The notes under the pieces: generated by a model
What the model was told of the DNA's origin: nothing
The model's input: only the letters and a program-made list of their open reading frames with translations
The model's database searches: none
Part shown: positions 52,872-63,000 of the stretch, one piece after another
Numbering within the stretch: the first letter of the stretch is position 1
Layout of the letters: every line of letters starts with the position of its first letter
Made by a program: the position numbers and the translations under genes
Assembly (NCBI GenBank): GCA_036156195.1
Contig: JAYZUZ010000011.1
Coordinates: 471,261-535,260, forward strand
Origin: Abyssibacter sp036156195
GTDB lineage: Bacteria; Pseudomonadota; Gammaproteobacteria; Nevskiales; OUC007
DNA length: 64,000 nucleotides
Direction of reading: 5' to 3'

Positions 52872-55352
52872 ATGCTGCCCTGGTTGCGTTGGTGGCCGCT
52901 GATTCTTGGACTCGGCTTCACCGCACTGGCCAATGACGAATTTCGGGCGACCGTCCAGGGTCCGCCTGCGGGTTTCGAAAGTTTGCTCGAGCCACAGATC
53001 ACAGCCGTTGATGTGTACTTTGGCGGACGATTCCTCGTCACCTCGCTGGCCGAGTTCACGGATGACACCCTCCGGTTCCTGCAGCCGGAACGCATTGTCG
53101 AATCGGTCGGTCAGTGGCGCGACCGAGCGCTGGCAGCCGACCTGCTGGCGCAGGATCTGCCCACGCATGACCACCTGCTCTGCCACGGCCTGCAGTCACC
53201 CGACTGCGGCACATTGGTGCCGGAGACGCTCGGCGTGATTTTTGATGTCACCCGCTTCACCGCCGAATTGTTCGTGGCACCGCAGCTGCTCGCACGCCCG
53301 GACACCCAGGCGCAGCGCTATCTGCCCGAGGGCGAGAGCGCGCAGATCACGGCCGTTCAGAACATCAATCTGTTAGTCAGCGGAGATTCGGAGGACAACC
53401 GCAACGACATTCGCTACAACCTGTTTGGTCGGACACGGGCGGGTCGGAACGACCGGTTCGGATTCGCCGAGTTCGCCAGCACGGATGAGCAAGGCCTGCT
53501 TGTTGATGAGCTCGGCTACCACCATGGCTGGCCCGACCACAGCCTGGACGTTGGCCTGTTCGAGCAGGACCCGAACACGCTGCGCGCAACCGGCCGGGAT
53601 CTGATGATGGGCCTGCGGCTGGCCCGTAGCCTTGAGCGCCTGTCCAACCGCGAACGATTAATCGCCACGCCGCTCGAAGTCTTTCTGCCTCGCCGCAGCC
53701 GGGTGAACGTGTTTGCGGAAGGGCGCCTGATCGAGACGGGCTTCTATGAGGCGGGCTACCAGCTCATTGAGACAGACGGCTTTCCGGCCGGCAGCTATCT
53801 CGTGGACATTGTTGCGATCGACAGTGCGGGGGTCGAAACCCGGGAACAGCGATTCTTCGTCAAATCCGCCCTGCTGGCACCGCCGGGCGAACCGCTGTGG
53901 CAGATTGCGCTGGGGAGCACGGGCGCACGCGCCACCGAGCAGACCCTGCCAGCCGTGGAACAAGACTGGCAGCTACGCGGCGACTATCGCTGGCGTCAGA
54001 CGGACTGGTTGGGTCTGGGCGTTGCGGGCGCCGCGAACCGGCAAGAAGGCCTGGGTGAGCTCTCGGCTTCAGCCATCACGCCCTGGCTCAGCATCGGAGG
54101 CGAGCTGTTCGCCAGCTCCCGCGGAGCATCCGGCTGGTCATTGCGCGGGTCTGCTCGCTGGCGAAGCAGTCATCTGTCGCTGAGTACGCAGCGCCAGTCT
54201 GCAAGCAGCGGAGAAGAAGACCACCGGCTTGTCACACAAAGTCTCGCGTCCCACTCAGCCTTTTTCTCGCAGCGCTGGGGCAACAGCCTGCTCGGTCTGT
54301 CGGCGACCAGAAGCCAGCAAACAGATGGCTCTGTCAGTGAACGCAGGACACTACGACTGTCGCAATTGGTCCGTCTGACCCATAGCAACCGACTGCAGTT
54401 ATCGGCCAGCCTGAGCCGCATCGAGGACGAGTCCCAGATCGGCCTCAGCCTGCAATGGCTGGCCGGCGGCGCTCGCTGGCGCTACGGCGCAACGCATGAA
54501 CGGATTCATGATGACCGGGGCGAGCAGACCTCACGCCATGCAACATCCGCTTACAGTCGCTGGGACACCAGCCTGGAAGATGGCTCACGCTGGAATGTGA
54601 ACCTCGGCGCCCGCACCGACGACAGCGGTGATGAGTTGACGCTGGACACAGAGCACCGAGCAACTGGCGGTGAATCCCGCCTGGGACTCGCCCACCGGAA
54701 TCTCCAGGGGCGCAACGCGACCCAGTACACCCTGGGTCACCAGAGCAGCCTGACAGTGGGCCCTGATCACTCCTTGCGCTGGGGTGGTCTGGACCGGGGG
54801 CTGGCCGCCGTGCTGATTGACCTCGAGACCGTCGAGGCGGGCAGAGTCGACGTGCTTGTAGACGGTCGTCGCGCGGTCACGACCGATACCGGTCGCCAGG
54901 TGCCGCTAACGCTCAAACCCTATCGGGAGTACGTCATTGATCTCCGCGACCGTGGCACCCAGCTGCTGCAACTGCAGGGCGGGGAGCAGCGAGTCGTACT
55001 CTACCCCGGCGACGTCAAGACTGTCCGCTGGGAAGTCGAGGAGATTCACATCGTGCTTGCCCGGGTCTATACGACGCAGCGCCATTGCCTCGCAGGCCAG
55101 CGCTACTGCCTGGATATCGTGACACCGTTGGACTCAGCGCCCGTCCTTGGGACCAGCGGTTGGGCCGAGACCACCGCCACCGGCTTTCTGCAGGCCGAAA
55201 TCGCAGCAGGCACCACTCGGCTGGACGCCCGGGACGACTCGGGTCCATGCTGGATCGACCTCGAACCCTTGCCTGAACGCGACGGCATCCTGCGCAGTGA
55301 GATGCTGCTGTGTCGACCGATCAGGCCCGCATCTACTCCAGCTCAATCGTGA
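52872..55352 (+). CDS. Outer-membrane usher, CS1/TcfC-like (alpha-clade)
   Basis: 826 residues from ATG 52872 (a TTG five codons upstream is the alternative). Signal peptide, then an N-terminal domain with Cys residues (LLCHGLQSPDCG), a long beta-rich pore region, and a C-terminal part with DVLVDGRRAVTTDTGRQVPLTLKPYREYVIDL and VVLYPGDVKTVRWEVEEIHIVLARV, characteristic of CooC/TcfC ushers rather than the FimD type. It forms the pilus secretion pore. Its last 20 nt overlap the 3' end of the convergent adhesin gene. Confidence 0.88.
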   Translation: MLPWLRWWPLILGLGFTALANDEFRATVQGPPAGFESLLEPQITAVDVYFGGRFLVTSLAEFTDDTLRFLQPERIVESVGQWRDRALAADLLAQDLPTHDHLLCHGLQSPDCGTLVPETLGVIFDVTRFTAELFVAPQLLARPDTQAQRYLPEGESAQITAVQNINLLVSGDSEDNRNDIRYNLFGRTRAGRNDRFGFAEFASTDEQGLLVDELGYHHGWPDHSLDVGLFEQDPNTLRATGRDLMMGLRLARSLERLSNRERLIATPLEVFLPRRSRVNVFAEGRLIETGFYEAGYQLIETDGFPAGSYLVDIVAIDSAGVETREQRFFVKSALLAPPGEPLWQIALGSTGARATEQTLPAVEQDWQLRGDYRWRQTDWLGLGVAGAANRQEGLGELSASAITPWLSIGGELFASSRGASGWSLRGSARWRSSHLSLSTQRQSASSGEEDHRLVTQSLASHSAFFSQRWGNSLLGLSATRSQQTDGSVSERRTLRLSQLVRLTHSNRLQLSASLSRIEDESQIGLSLQWLAGGARWRYGATHERIHDDRGEQTSRHATSAYSRWDTSLEDGSRWNVNLGARTDDSGDELTLDTEHRATGGESRLGLAHRNLQGRNATQYTLGHQSSLTVGPDHSLRWGGLDRGLAAVLIDLETVEAGRVDVLVDGRRAVTTDTGRQVPLTLKPYREYVIDLRDRGTQLLQLQGGEQRVVLYPGDVKTVRWEVEEIHIVLARVYTTQRHCLAGQRYCLDIVTPLDSAPVLGTSGWAETTATGFLQAEIAAGTTRLDARDDSGPCWIDLEPLPERDGILRSEMLLCRPIRPASTPAQS

Positions 55353-56256
55353 GTGTCAGCGTGCCGGCGTAGCCGCCGGCAACAATGCCGTCCGTGAGGA
55401 ATTCAGCCTGATCGATGCGTGCGCTGAGTTCGGCGTTATTGGATAAGCCGTTATTGCAGGTCGCCGAACCCGTGAAGGCATTCGCCCGTCCCGGCAGCAA
55501 GGCACCAGGCGATAGCGCCGCAGGTCCCGAACCATCATCCCAGGTCAGTGAGAGCGGAAGCTCGGCCGCCCCGTTGGTAATGACAAAACTGCCACCCGCG
55601 CCACCACCAGTCACGGACACGGCGTAGGGGCCACCACTGCGGCGGAATACGCACAGCTGGTCACTGCCCTGCAAATCCGTGCCGGCATAGATACCAAGAT
55701 CGATGTCATCGATCTCGCTGACCTGAACGGAATCCGGCAAGGTCAGCTCGACGTCCAGGCGGGACTTGCCCTGGGACTTGCCCTGCCCGTTGTTGGCGAC
55801 TTCAATCCGGTAGGTTTGCCGGTAGGTCCCCGGCGCCGCCCCTGCAACTCCAGCCTCGGGGTAGGTGATGCGCAGACGCCCATTGTCGCCACCGGGACAG
55901 TTCTGGACTGCACCCGTGTGCGAATCGCTTGTGAACACGTCGGGCGACAGGCTGGTGGCGGACCCGACCTCAGGATCGACCCACTCCAAGATGCCAGAGA
56001 TCGTATTGGCGCCGCTCTCAAGCTCAAACGGACCCTCGACCATGACCCGATACGGAATCACAGTAGTGGACGTGGCCTGGGACGCCTGCACAGACAGCAC
56101 ACAGAAATCCTGAAGAACGACCAGATCGCCCCCAGTCCAGGAGACGACTTGCGCCGGGGCGTTACCGGGATCGATATCGATACGCGCACTCACCAGTCCG
56201 GGCAACAACAGCCCCAGGGTGAGTACGAACCGGCCCCCGCACTTGCGTAACCGCAT
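55333..56256 (-). CDS. Two-domain pilus tip adhesin-like protein
   Basis: 307 residues with signal peptide (cleavage near VSA-R). An N-terminal domain of about 170 residues contains FCVLSVQASQATSTTVIPYRVMVEGP and paired Cys; the second domain has LGIYAGTDLQGSDQLCVFRRSGGPYAVSVTG and ends in AGTLTLTIELE, the same closing pattern as the pilin. This two-domain shape fits tip adhesins of alpha-clade pili; ligand unknown. Transcribed after the pilin, convergent with and overlapping the usher by 20 bp. Confidence 0.78.
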   Translation of the reverse strand: MRLRKCGGRFVLTLGLLLPGLVSARIDIDPGNAPAQVVSWTGGDLVVLQDFCVLSVQASQATSTTVIPYRVMVEGPFELESGANTISGILEWVDPEVGSATSLSPDVFTSDSHTGAVQNCPGGDNGRLRITYPEAGVAGAAPGTYRQTYRIEVANNGQGKSQGKSRLDVELTLPDSVQVSEIDDIDLGIYAGTDLQGSDQLCVFRRSGGPYAVSVTGGGAGGSFVITNGAAELPLSLTWDDGSGPAALSPGALLPGRANAFTGSATCNNGLSNNAELSARIDQAEFLTDGIVAGGYAGTLTLTIELE

Positions 56257-56263
56257 AACCAGA

Positions 56264-56287
56264 GAGGGGCGGCCATCGCCGCCCCTC
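56264..56287 (-). terminator. Intercistronic hairpin between pilin and adhesin genes
   Basis: Perfect 9-bp stem GAGGGGCGG with CCGCCCCTC and a 6-nt loop in the 60-nt gap. It could act as a partial terminator or RNA-stability element, giving more pilin than adhesin. Confidence 0.5.
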
Positions 56288-56316
56288 GAAGTCCATTCGG
56301 CTCGACAGCCGACGAC

Positions 56317-56877
56317 TTAGTCTTCGGCGACCAGCAGGGTCAGCGTCGCCGTGTAGTCGTTTGCGGCCAGCGCGTCTTCCAGCACGGTCTCGTCGATCGT
56401 AATCACGAGCTCATCCGCGTCACCGCTGTCACAGTTCGACACGGCCAGGCTGGAGGCGCTGTCCGGCGTGTTGCCGGCCAATGCCGTGTTGTACGTCAGC
56501 GGGGAGCCGTTGAACTCGGCAGTGAATGCGATCGAGTCGGAGGCGGAAGCACTGTCGAGCTGAAACGCGGTGGTGTCCGAGGTCACGATCACGTTATAGG
56601 TCGTGCTGTTGTTCATCAGCACGCAGACGTCCGTCGAACCGCTCAGGCCTTCGTTGCTGTTGTCATTGTCCGACGGGTTGTACGTCCCGAGGTTAATGTC
56701 AGCCAGGTTGAAAATGCGGATCAAGGGCGGGACGGAAGCCGTCACGGTGGTGGTGCCACTGGACGTGTCGCCAGGCGTGCCCTGCGAGGCAGCAAACGCG
56801 CCGGTCGCCGAAAGGCCAAGAACAGACAACGAAACAAGCGAAGCCGCACGGACGGCCGTGAAAGGAATTAGACGCAC
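56317..56877 (-). CDS. Major pilin-like subunit
   Basis: 186 residues from GTG 56877, with GGGGAAAAT upstream. Signal peptide VRLIPFTAVRAASLVSLSVLGLSATGAFA. The mature protein has SVPPLIRIFNLADINLGTYNPSD, STDVCVLMNNSTTYNVIVTS, a disulfide-forming second Cys in AVSNCDSG, and a closing strand NDYTATLTLLVAED. It is rich in Ser, Thr, Asp and Asn as many surface pilins are. It is the first gene of the minus-strand unit and probably the shaft subunit assembled by the chaperone and usher on the other strand. Confidence 0.8.
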   Translation of the reverse strand: MRLIPFTAVRAASLVSLSVLGLSATGAFAASQGTPGDTSSGTTTVTASVPPLIRIFNLADINLGTYNPSDNDNSNEGLSGSTDVCVLMNNSTTYNVIVTSDTTAFQLDSASASDSIAFTAEFNGSPLTYNTALAGNTPDSASSLAVSNCDSGDADELVITIDETVLEDALAANDYTATLTLLVAED

Positions 56878-57015
56878 CTGATTTTCCCCAATATTTGAAT
56901 GGAATCCGAAGCTGCCGGCACTCCCCAGCGCCGACTCGGAACCGCCACCCGAGCAAGAAATGGTGACGTTAAAAAAGGTTAACCCGTGCACCGGGGGTAG
57001 CAACCACTCGTATCT

Positions 57016-57038
57016 TTTACGACAAATTGCATCGTAAA
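57016..57038. promoter_or_regulatory. Inverted repeat upstream of the pilin gene
   Basis: TTTACGA at 57016-57022 and TCGTAAA at 57032-57038 with a 9-nt spacer, about 140 nt before the pilin start, in an AT-rich island next to GTTAA/TTAAC (56968-56982). It may be an operator; it could also be part of the recQ 3' end. Confidence 0.3.
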
Positions 57039-57066
57039 TTGCCTGGGCACCGGGACCGTCGAGGCC

Positions 57067-58860
57067 TCAATCCCCCGCCACGATCTCCAGAATCGCCTGG
57101 CCGTAGCGCTCCAGTCGCTTGATGGACACGCCACCAATGGCACCCAAAGCCGCTGGAGTCGTAGGCTTTTCGCGAGCGATGTCACGCAGGGTCGCGTCGT
57201 GGAAAACAACATAGGCCGGCACACCCTGCTCATCGGCCTCGGCCTTGCGCCAGCGGCGCAGCGCCTCAAACACGCCTTCGTCCCCGGGTGACAAAGCGAC
57301 CTGGACCGAGCGGGATCGGCGACCACCACCCGAGCCCGTCGCGGTCTTGCGCCGCACACGAATGGTCTCCTGCCCCTTGAGCAGGCCCCTGGCGGTTTCG
57401 CTGAGACGCAGGCCGCCGTACCCGTCGACATCCACATCGAGATAGCCGCGGGCAATCAACTGGCGATAAAGCCTGCGCCAGCGATCCGCCGAGAACTCGC
57501 GCCCGATCCCGAAGGTCGAGACCTGATCGTGGCCAAAGCGCTGCGCACGCTCGTCGGCCTTGCCGAGCAGGTGATCCACCAGATAGCTGACACCGAAGCG
57601 CTGGCCGGTGCGATAAACCGCGGACAAAGCCTGCCGCGCCGGTTCGGTGGCGTCATCGGTTTCCGGCGGCCACAGACAGTTGTCGCAGTTGCCGCAAGCC
57701 GTATCGAGCGACTGGCCGAAATAGCGCAACAGGGGCTGGCGACGGCAGCTGTCCAGTTCGCAGTAGCCCAGCATGGCGTCGAGCTTGCTGCGCTCCACGC
57801 GCTTGCGCTCGTCGCCGGCTTCACCGGAGTCGATCATCTGCCGCCGCTGCACGACATCGCCCAAGCCGTACAGCATCCAGGCGTCGGCGGGCTCACCATC
57901 GCGCCCTGCGCGCCCGGTCTCCTGGTAATAGGCTTCCACGCTACCGGGCAGGTCGAGGTGGGCGACAAACCGCACATCCGGCTTGTCGATCCCCATGCCA
58001 AAGGCGATGGTGGCAACGACAATGACGCCGTCCTCGCGCAGAAACCGTTCCTGATGCGCCGCCCGCGTGTCGGCCGGCAGGCCGGCGTGGTACGGCACGG
58101 CATCGAACCCCGCATCGCGCAGCCACTCGGCCGTGGCCTCCACCTTCTTGCGTGATAGGCAATACACCACCCCAGCCTCACCGGGATGCTCCTTTTGCAG
58201 AAACCGCAGCAACTGCTGCTTGGCATTGCCGCGTTCACTCACCCGGTAACGGATATTGGGCCGGTCAAAGCTGGCGACGAACCGCGCCGGATCTTGGAGG
58301 GCCAGCCGCTGCACGATCTCGTCGCGGGTGGGGACATCGGCCGTCGCCGTCAGCGCCATGCGGGGCACGCCAGGAAATCGCTCGGCCAGCGCGGACAGGC
58401 CCAGGTACTCGGGCCGGAAGTCATGTCCCCACTGCGATACGCAATGGGCCTCGTCGATGGCAATCAGCGCCAATGGCGACTCGGCGAGCAGGTCCAGCGT
58501 GCGTGGCAGCATCAGCCGCTCCGGCGCCATGTACAGCAAATCCAGCTCGCCGGCCCGGAGCCGGGCTTCGACCTCGGCGGCCTGTTGGTAATCCAGCGTG
58601 GAATTGAGATACGCCGCCCGGACCCCCAGCTGGCGCAAAGCCGCGACCTGATCGGACATCAGTGCGATCAGCGGCGACACGACAATCCCGACCCCCTCAC
58701 GGACCAGTGCGGGAATCTGGTAACAGATGGACTTACCGCCGCCGGTCGGCATCAGCACCAGCACGTCCTGCCCGGCGATGGCAGCCTCGATAATCGCCGC
58801 CTGCTCCCCCCGAAACGCCGAATACCCGTAGACCCGCTGCAAAACTTCTTGTGCTGACAT
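57067..58860 (-). CDS. recQ: ATP-dependent DNA helicase RecQ
   Basis: 597 residues from ATG 58860; the upstream extension is not conserved. Helicase motifs are LMPTGGGKSICYQIP, DEAHCVSQWGHDFRPEY, TATA, and YYQETGRAGRDG. A zinc-binding region (CELDSCRR and CGNCDNC), a winged helix, and a C-terminal HRDC domain (VFEALRRWRKAEADEQGVPAY) complete the full-length E. coli-type RecQ. Functions in recombination and replication-fork repair. Divergent from the RND adaptor gene. Confidence 0.96.
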   Translation of the reverse strand: MSAQEVLQRVYGYSAFRGEQAAIIEAAIAGQDVLVLMPTGGGKSICYQIPALVREGVGIVVSPLIALMSDQVAALRQLGVRAAYLNSTLDYQQAAEVEARLRAGELDLLYMAPERLMLPRTLDLLAESPLALIAIDEAHCVSQWGHDFRPEYLGLSALAERFPGVPRMALTATADVPTRDEIVQRLALQDPARFVASFDRPNIRYRVSERGNAKQQLLRFLQKEHPGEAGVVYCLSRKKVEATAEWLRDAGFDAVPYHAGLPADTRAAHQERFLREDGVIVVATIAFGMGIDKPDVRFVAHLDLPGSVEAYYQETGRAGRDGEPADAWMLYGLGDVVQRRQMIDSGEAGDERKRVERSKLDAMLGYCELDSCRRQPLLRYFGQSLDTACGNCDNCLWPPETDDATEPARQALSAVYRTGQRFGVSYLVDHLLGKADERAQRFGHDQVSTFGIGREFSADRWRRLYRQLIARGYLDVDVDGYGGLRLSETARGLLKGQETIRVRRKTATGSGGGRRSRSVQVALSPGDEGVFEALRRWRKAEADEQGVPAYVVFHDATLRDIAREKPTTPAALGAIGGVSIKRLERYGQAILEIVAGD

Positions 58861-58966
58861 GCCGGTATTGTGAGGCAGGCCGAAGATGGCGGCGAGCCTT
58901 TCACACCCCTCGACGACGCCCACCTCGCTTGTTCAAGATGACACTCCGATCTCAGGACACTTGGCC

Positions 58967-60061
58967 ATGGAACGGCAGACCCGAATCGTCACGCACTGGA
59001 CCGCAGCGCTGTTCGCGCTACTCGCGCCAGCACTTGTGGCCGGACAGCCCACGCCGGTCACCGTCGAGACCATCGAAGCCTCGCGCGCCGCGTCTCCGCT
59101 ACGACTGTCAGGCACATTCACCGCGCGCCAGCGGGCGGCGCTGTCGCCGACCGTCGCCGGCCTGATCCAGCGACTCGAAGTCGACGTGGGCGACCGGGTC
59201 GATGCCGGCACGCCCCTGCTGCAACTCGACGCAGAACTGGCAGAGCTGCAGCTCGCCCGTCTGCAAGCCGCCGCAGAAGAAGCCGCCGCCCTGCACGAGG
59301 AGGCCCGGCGTCAGGCTGAGCAGGCGCGGGTGCTGGCGGAATCCGGCGATTTGTCCGCATCGTTGGCGCAAACCCGTGCGGCGGAGGCCGCCACCGCTCA
59401 GGCGCAGCTTGCCAGCCGCCAGGCGGAAGTCCGCGAGCAGGCAGCGCGCCTGCGCCGCCATCGAATGCTGGCCCCTTTTGCTGGCGTCATCACCGAACGC
59501 TACGCCGATACGGGTGAATGGGCCGTGCCCGGCTCGCCCGTGCTGGAACTGGTTGATCTGAACAGCCTGCGCCTGGATGTGCCCGTGCCCCAGGCACAAT
59601 TCGGAGACATCACAGACGACACAGAAGTCACGGTCACCACGCCAGCGCTTCCGCAGCAAACCCTGGAGGCCCGTGTCGAAGCCACTGTGCCGGTGAGCGA
59701 CCCAACGGCCCGCACATTGCGCGTGCGACTGGCCGTCGATAACCCCCAGGCCCGCCTGTTGCCCGGCATGTCGGCGCAGGCGGCGTTTCAACTCCAGTCG
59801 GCAGCCGATCTTGTGCTGGCTCCCCGTGATGCGCTGGTCCGCCGCCCCGAAGGCGGCTACGGCGTCTGGGTTGTGCAAACTGCGGAGGGCAGTCTCCAGG
59901 CATCGGCCCGATCGGTGCGGACCGGCCGCAACGTGGGCAATCGCGTCGAGATACGTGAGGGTCTGGCACCGGGCGAGCGCGTCGTGGTGCGCGGCAACGA
60001 AGGGCTGTCCGATGGGCAGCCCCTGCGCATCGTCGATCGCATCGGGCAGACGGACCGATGA
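58967..60061 (+). CDS. RND efflux periplasmic adaptor (membrane fusion protein)
   Basis: 364 residues from ATG 58967. Signal peptide ending near VAG-Q. The barrel-sandwich half SPTVAGLIQRLEVDVGDRVDAGTPLLQLDAELAELQLARLQ leads into a helical hairpin of Ala/Glu-rich coil, then the matching half MLAPFAGVITERYADTGEWAVPGSPVLELVDL, a beta barrel and a membrane-proximal domain. HlyD/AcrA-type adaptor that joins the pump to an outer-membrane channel. No outer-membrane factor gene is nearby. Overlaps the pump gene by 4 nt. Confidence 0.93.
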   Translation: MERQTRIVTHWTAALFALLAPALVAGQPTPVTVETIEASRAASPLRLSGTFTARQRAALSPTVAGLIQRLEVDVGDRVDAGTPLLQLDAELAELQLARLQAAAEEAAALHEEARRQAEQARVLAESGDLSASLAQTRAAEAATAQAQLASRQAEVREQAARLRRHRMLAPFAGVITERYADTGEWAVPGSPVLELVDLNSLRLDVPVPQAQFGDITDDTEVTVTTPALPQQTLEARVEATVPVSDPTARTLRVRLAVDNPQARLLPGMSAQAAFQLQSAADLVLAPRDALVRRPEGGYGVWVVQTAEGSLQASARSVRTGRNVGNRVEIREGLAPGERVVVRGNEGLSDGQPLRIVDRIGQTDR

Positions 60062-63000
60062 TCGAGTCGCTGGTCCGCCGAGGCACGCTGCTCACGGTCG
60101 CGGCGCTGGTGCTGTGCGTGCTGGGGCTACTGGCTGCCCTGCGTGTGCCCGTGCAAATGATTCCGGACCTGGAAGTCCGCGAAATCTCCGTGCGGACAAG
60201 CTGGCCTGGCGCCACCCCCCAGGATGTGGAAAAGGAAATCCTCATCGAACAGGAGGAGTTTCTGCGCGCTGTGCCCAATCTGGCGCGACTCATCTCCTAC
60301 GCCTCGACCGGCAGCGCCGAAATCGAACTGGAGTTCCCGTACGGGACCGACATCACTCAGGCGCTCATCGATGTCAATAACGCCCTATCGCAGGTGCCCG
60401 CGTACCCCGAGACTGTAGACGAGCCGCGCGTCACCGCCGACTCGTTCTCCCAGAACGCGTTCATGTACTACCGCGTCGTTCCACTGCCGGGCAATCCCCG
60501 GGCGCTGGACATGGACATGATGCGGGACTTCATCGACGACAATGTCCGCACCCGCATGGAGCGCGTACCGGGCGTGTCGCAGGTGGATGTCAGGGGTGGT
60601 GCCGAACGGCAGATCCAGATCTTTGTTGACCCGGCCGCCCTGGCCGAACGTGGCATCTCCCTGACACAGCTGCGCAGCGCGATTCGCGAGCGCAACCGCG
60701 ACATCTCAGCCGGCGATCTCAATAGTGGCAAACGGCGTTACCTGCTGCGTACGGTCGGCCGCTTCGACGACCTCATCGACATCGAAGATCTCATCATCGC
60801 CCGACACGGAGACGCCGTGGTGCGGCTGCGTGATGTAGCCGAGCTTCGACTGGACCACTATGAGCTGCGCCGGCTGTCCTATGCCGAAGGCGCACCGGCC
60901 ATCACGCTGGCCGTGAACCGGATCTCCGGCTCCAACGTCATTGCGATCAAGCAGGCAATGGCACCGGTCGTCGAGGCAGTGAACCGCGATGTGCTGGCGC
61001 CTGCCGGCATGCGCATGAGCCTGACCAGCGACGATGTGCGCTATGTCGAGGCATCAGTGGCCAATGTCTGGCAGAACCTGGGGATCGGGGCGGTGCTGGC
61101 CACGCTCGTGCTGTTTGCATTCCTCCGCTCAGTGCGCGCCACGGCCGTGGGCGTGCTGGGCGTGCCGATCTGCACCATTGCCGCATTCATGGGGCTGCTG
61201 CTGGCCGGTCGCACCATCAACGTCATCTCGCTGGCCGGCGTGGCCTTCGCCATCGGCATGACGCTGGACAACACCATCGTCGTCCTGGAAGCCATTGAGC
61301 GGGAGCGTCGGCAGGGGCTCGGTCGCTTTGAGTCGGCCGTCGCAGGAGTCAAACGCGTTTGGAGCGCGGTGCTGGCCTCCACATTGACCACCGTACTGGT
61401 GTTCGCCCCCATTCTGTTCATCGAAGAGGAGGCCGGTCAGCTGTACTCGGATATTGCGGTGGCCATCTCGGCATCGATTCTGGCGTCCATGCTGGTCGCC
61501 ATTACCCTCGTGCCCACCGCAGCGGCTCGGCTGACCATGGCGGAAAACCGCCCGGAACCCGGCCGCGCCCTGCGCAAACAGGTCTCGGGCGCGGTTGCCT
61601 GGCTGGTGGCCCGCCCCGTCCGCCGGTGGGGGTATCTGGGCGGCTTGAGCGCATTGGTCGTGGCCATACTTGTGCTGCTGACACCCCCGGCCGAGTACCT
61701 GCCGGAAGGCGAGGAACCCAAAGTCTTTGCCCGGATGATCGCGCCTCCAGGTTACAACCTGGACGAGATGACGGTGATTGCCGACGACCTGCAGACCAAG
61801 CTCATGCCCTATGTCGACGATGACCCAGACCGGTTTGCGCGCGGCGAGGTGGACATTCCCGCGCTGGCGTATCTCAACATGTCGGTGGACCCGGGCGGCC
61901 TGCGCATCATTACCGAGACCATTCGCCCCTCGCAGATCGATGCCCTGACACCGATTCTCACCCGGCTGTACACGGCTTATCCGGGCATGCGGGCCTTTGT
62001 GTCACGCGGGTCCATTATCAGCAGTAACGATGGCGGCACGCGCAGTGTCAATGTCGATATTTCAGGAGCCGAACTCGCGGCGATCTACACCGCAGCCGAC
62101 ATGGTCTACGACCGCGCCCGCAGCGTGCTGGATGACCCTCAGATCGGCTCACAACCCTCATCACTCACGCTGAACCAGCCCTTGGTGGAGGTGCGGCCCG
62201 ACTGGCTACGGGCCTCGGAACTCGGGCTGAGTACCGGAGAGCTAGGCTTTGCCGTGGCTGCCCTGTCCGATGGTGCCTTCGTCGATGAGTACTTTGTCGG
62301 TGATGACAAAGTCGACATGTATCTCTACAGCCAGGCCGGCAACGCGCAGGATGTCTCCACCCTGCCCGAACTGCCGATCGCCACGCCGGCGGGCATTGTG
62401 CCGATCTCCGCAGTGGCGACGCTGGTCGACACGGTGGATACCGACGAGATTCGCCGGGTCAACGGCCAGCGCACCGTTACGCTGAACATCATTGCGCCTC
62501 GCTCCGTCGCACTGGAGACAGCCGTCGGCATCGTGCGCGAAGATGTCATCGCCAGCCTCCAGGCCTCCGGGGAATTGCCAGCCGGCGTGGTGCTGGATAT
62601 CTCGGGCGCGGCGGATCAACTCGATGCCACCCGGGAAGCCCTGTCGGGCAACTTCGTCGTCTCCCTGGTCCTCTGCTACCTGCTACTGGTCGCCATCTTC
62701 ACGCACTGGGGCTACCCCTTCGTGATCATGACCATCGTGCCGCTCGGTGTGGCTGGCGGGATTGCCGGACTGGTGCTGCTCAACCTGTTCCTGCGCCAGC
62801 CCTTCGACATGATCTCCATGCTGGGCTTTCTGATCCTGCTGGGCACGGTAGTCAACAACCCCATCCTGATCGTGGATCGCGCCCTACAAAACCTGAGGGA
62901 GGGTGAGACCTCCCCGGAACGCGCAGTCACCGAGGCGGTGGACGCACGCCTGCGCCCCATCATGATGTCGATGATCACCACCGTTGCAGGCCTGTCACCA

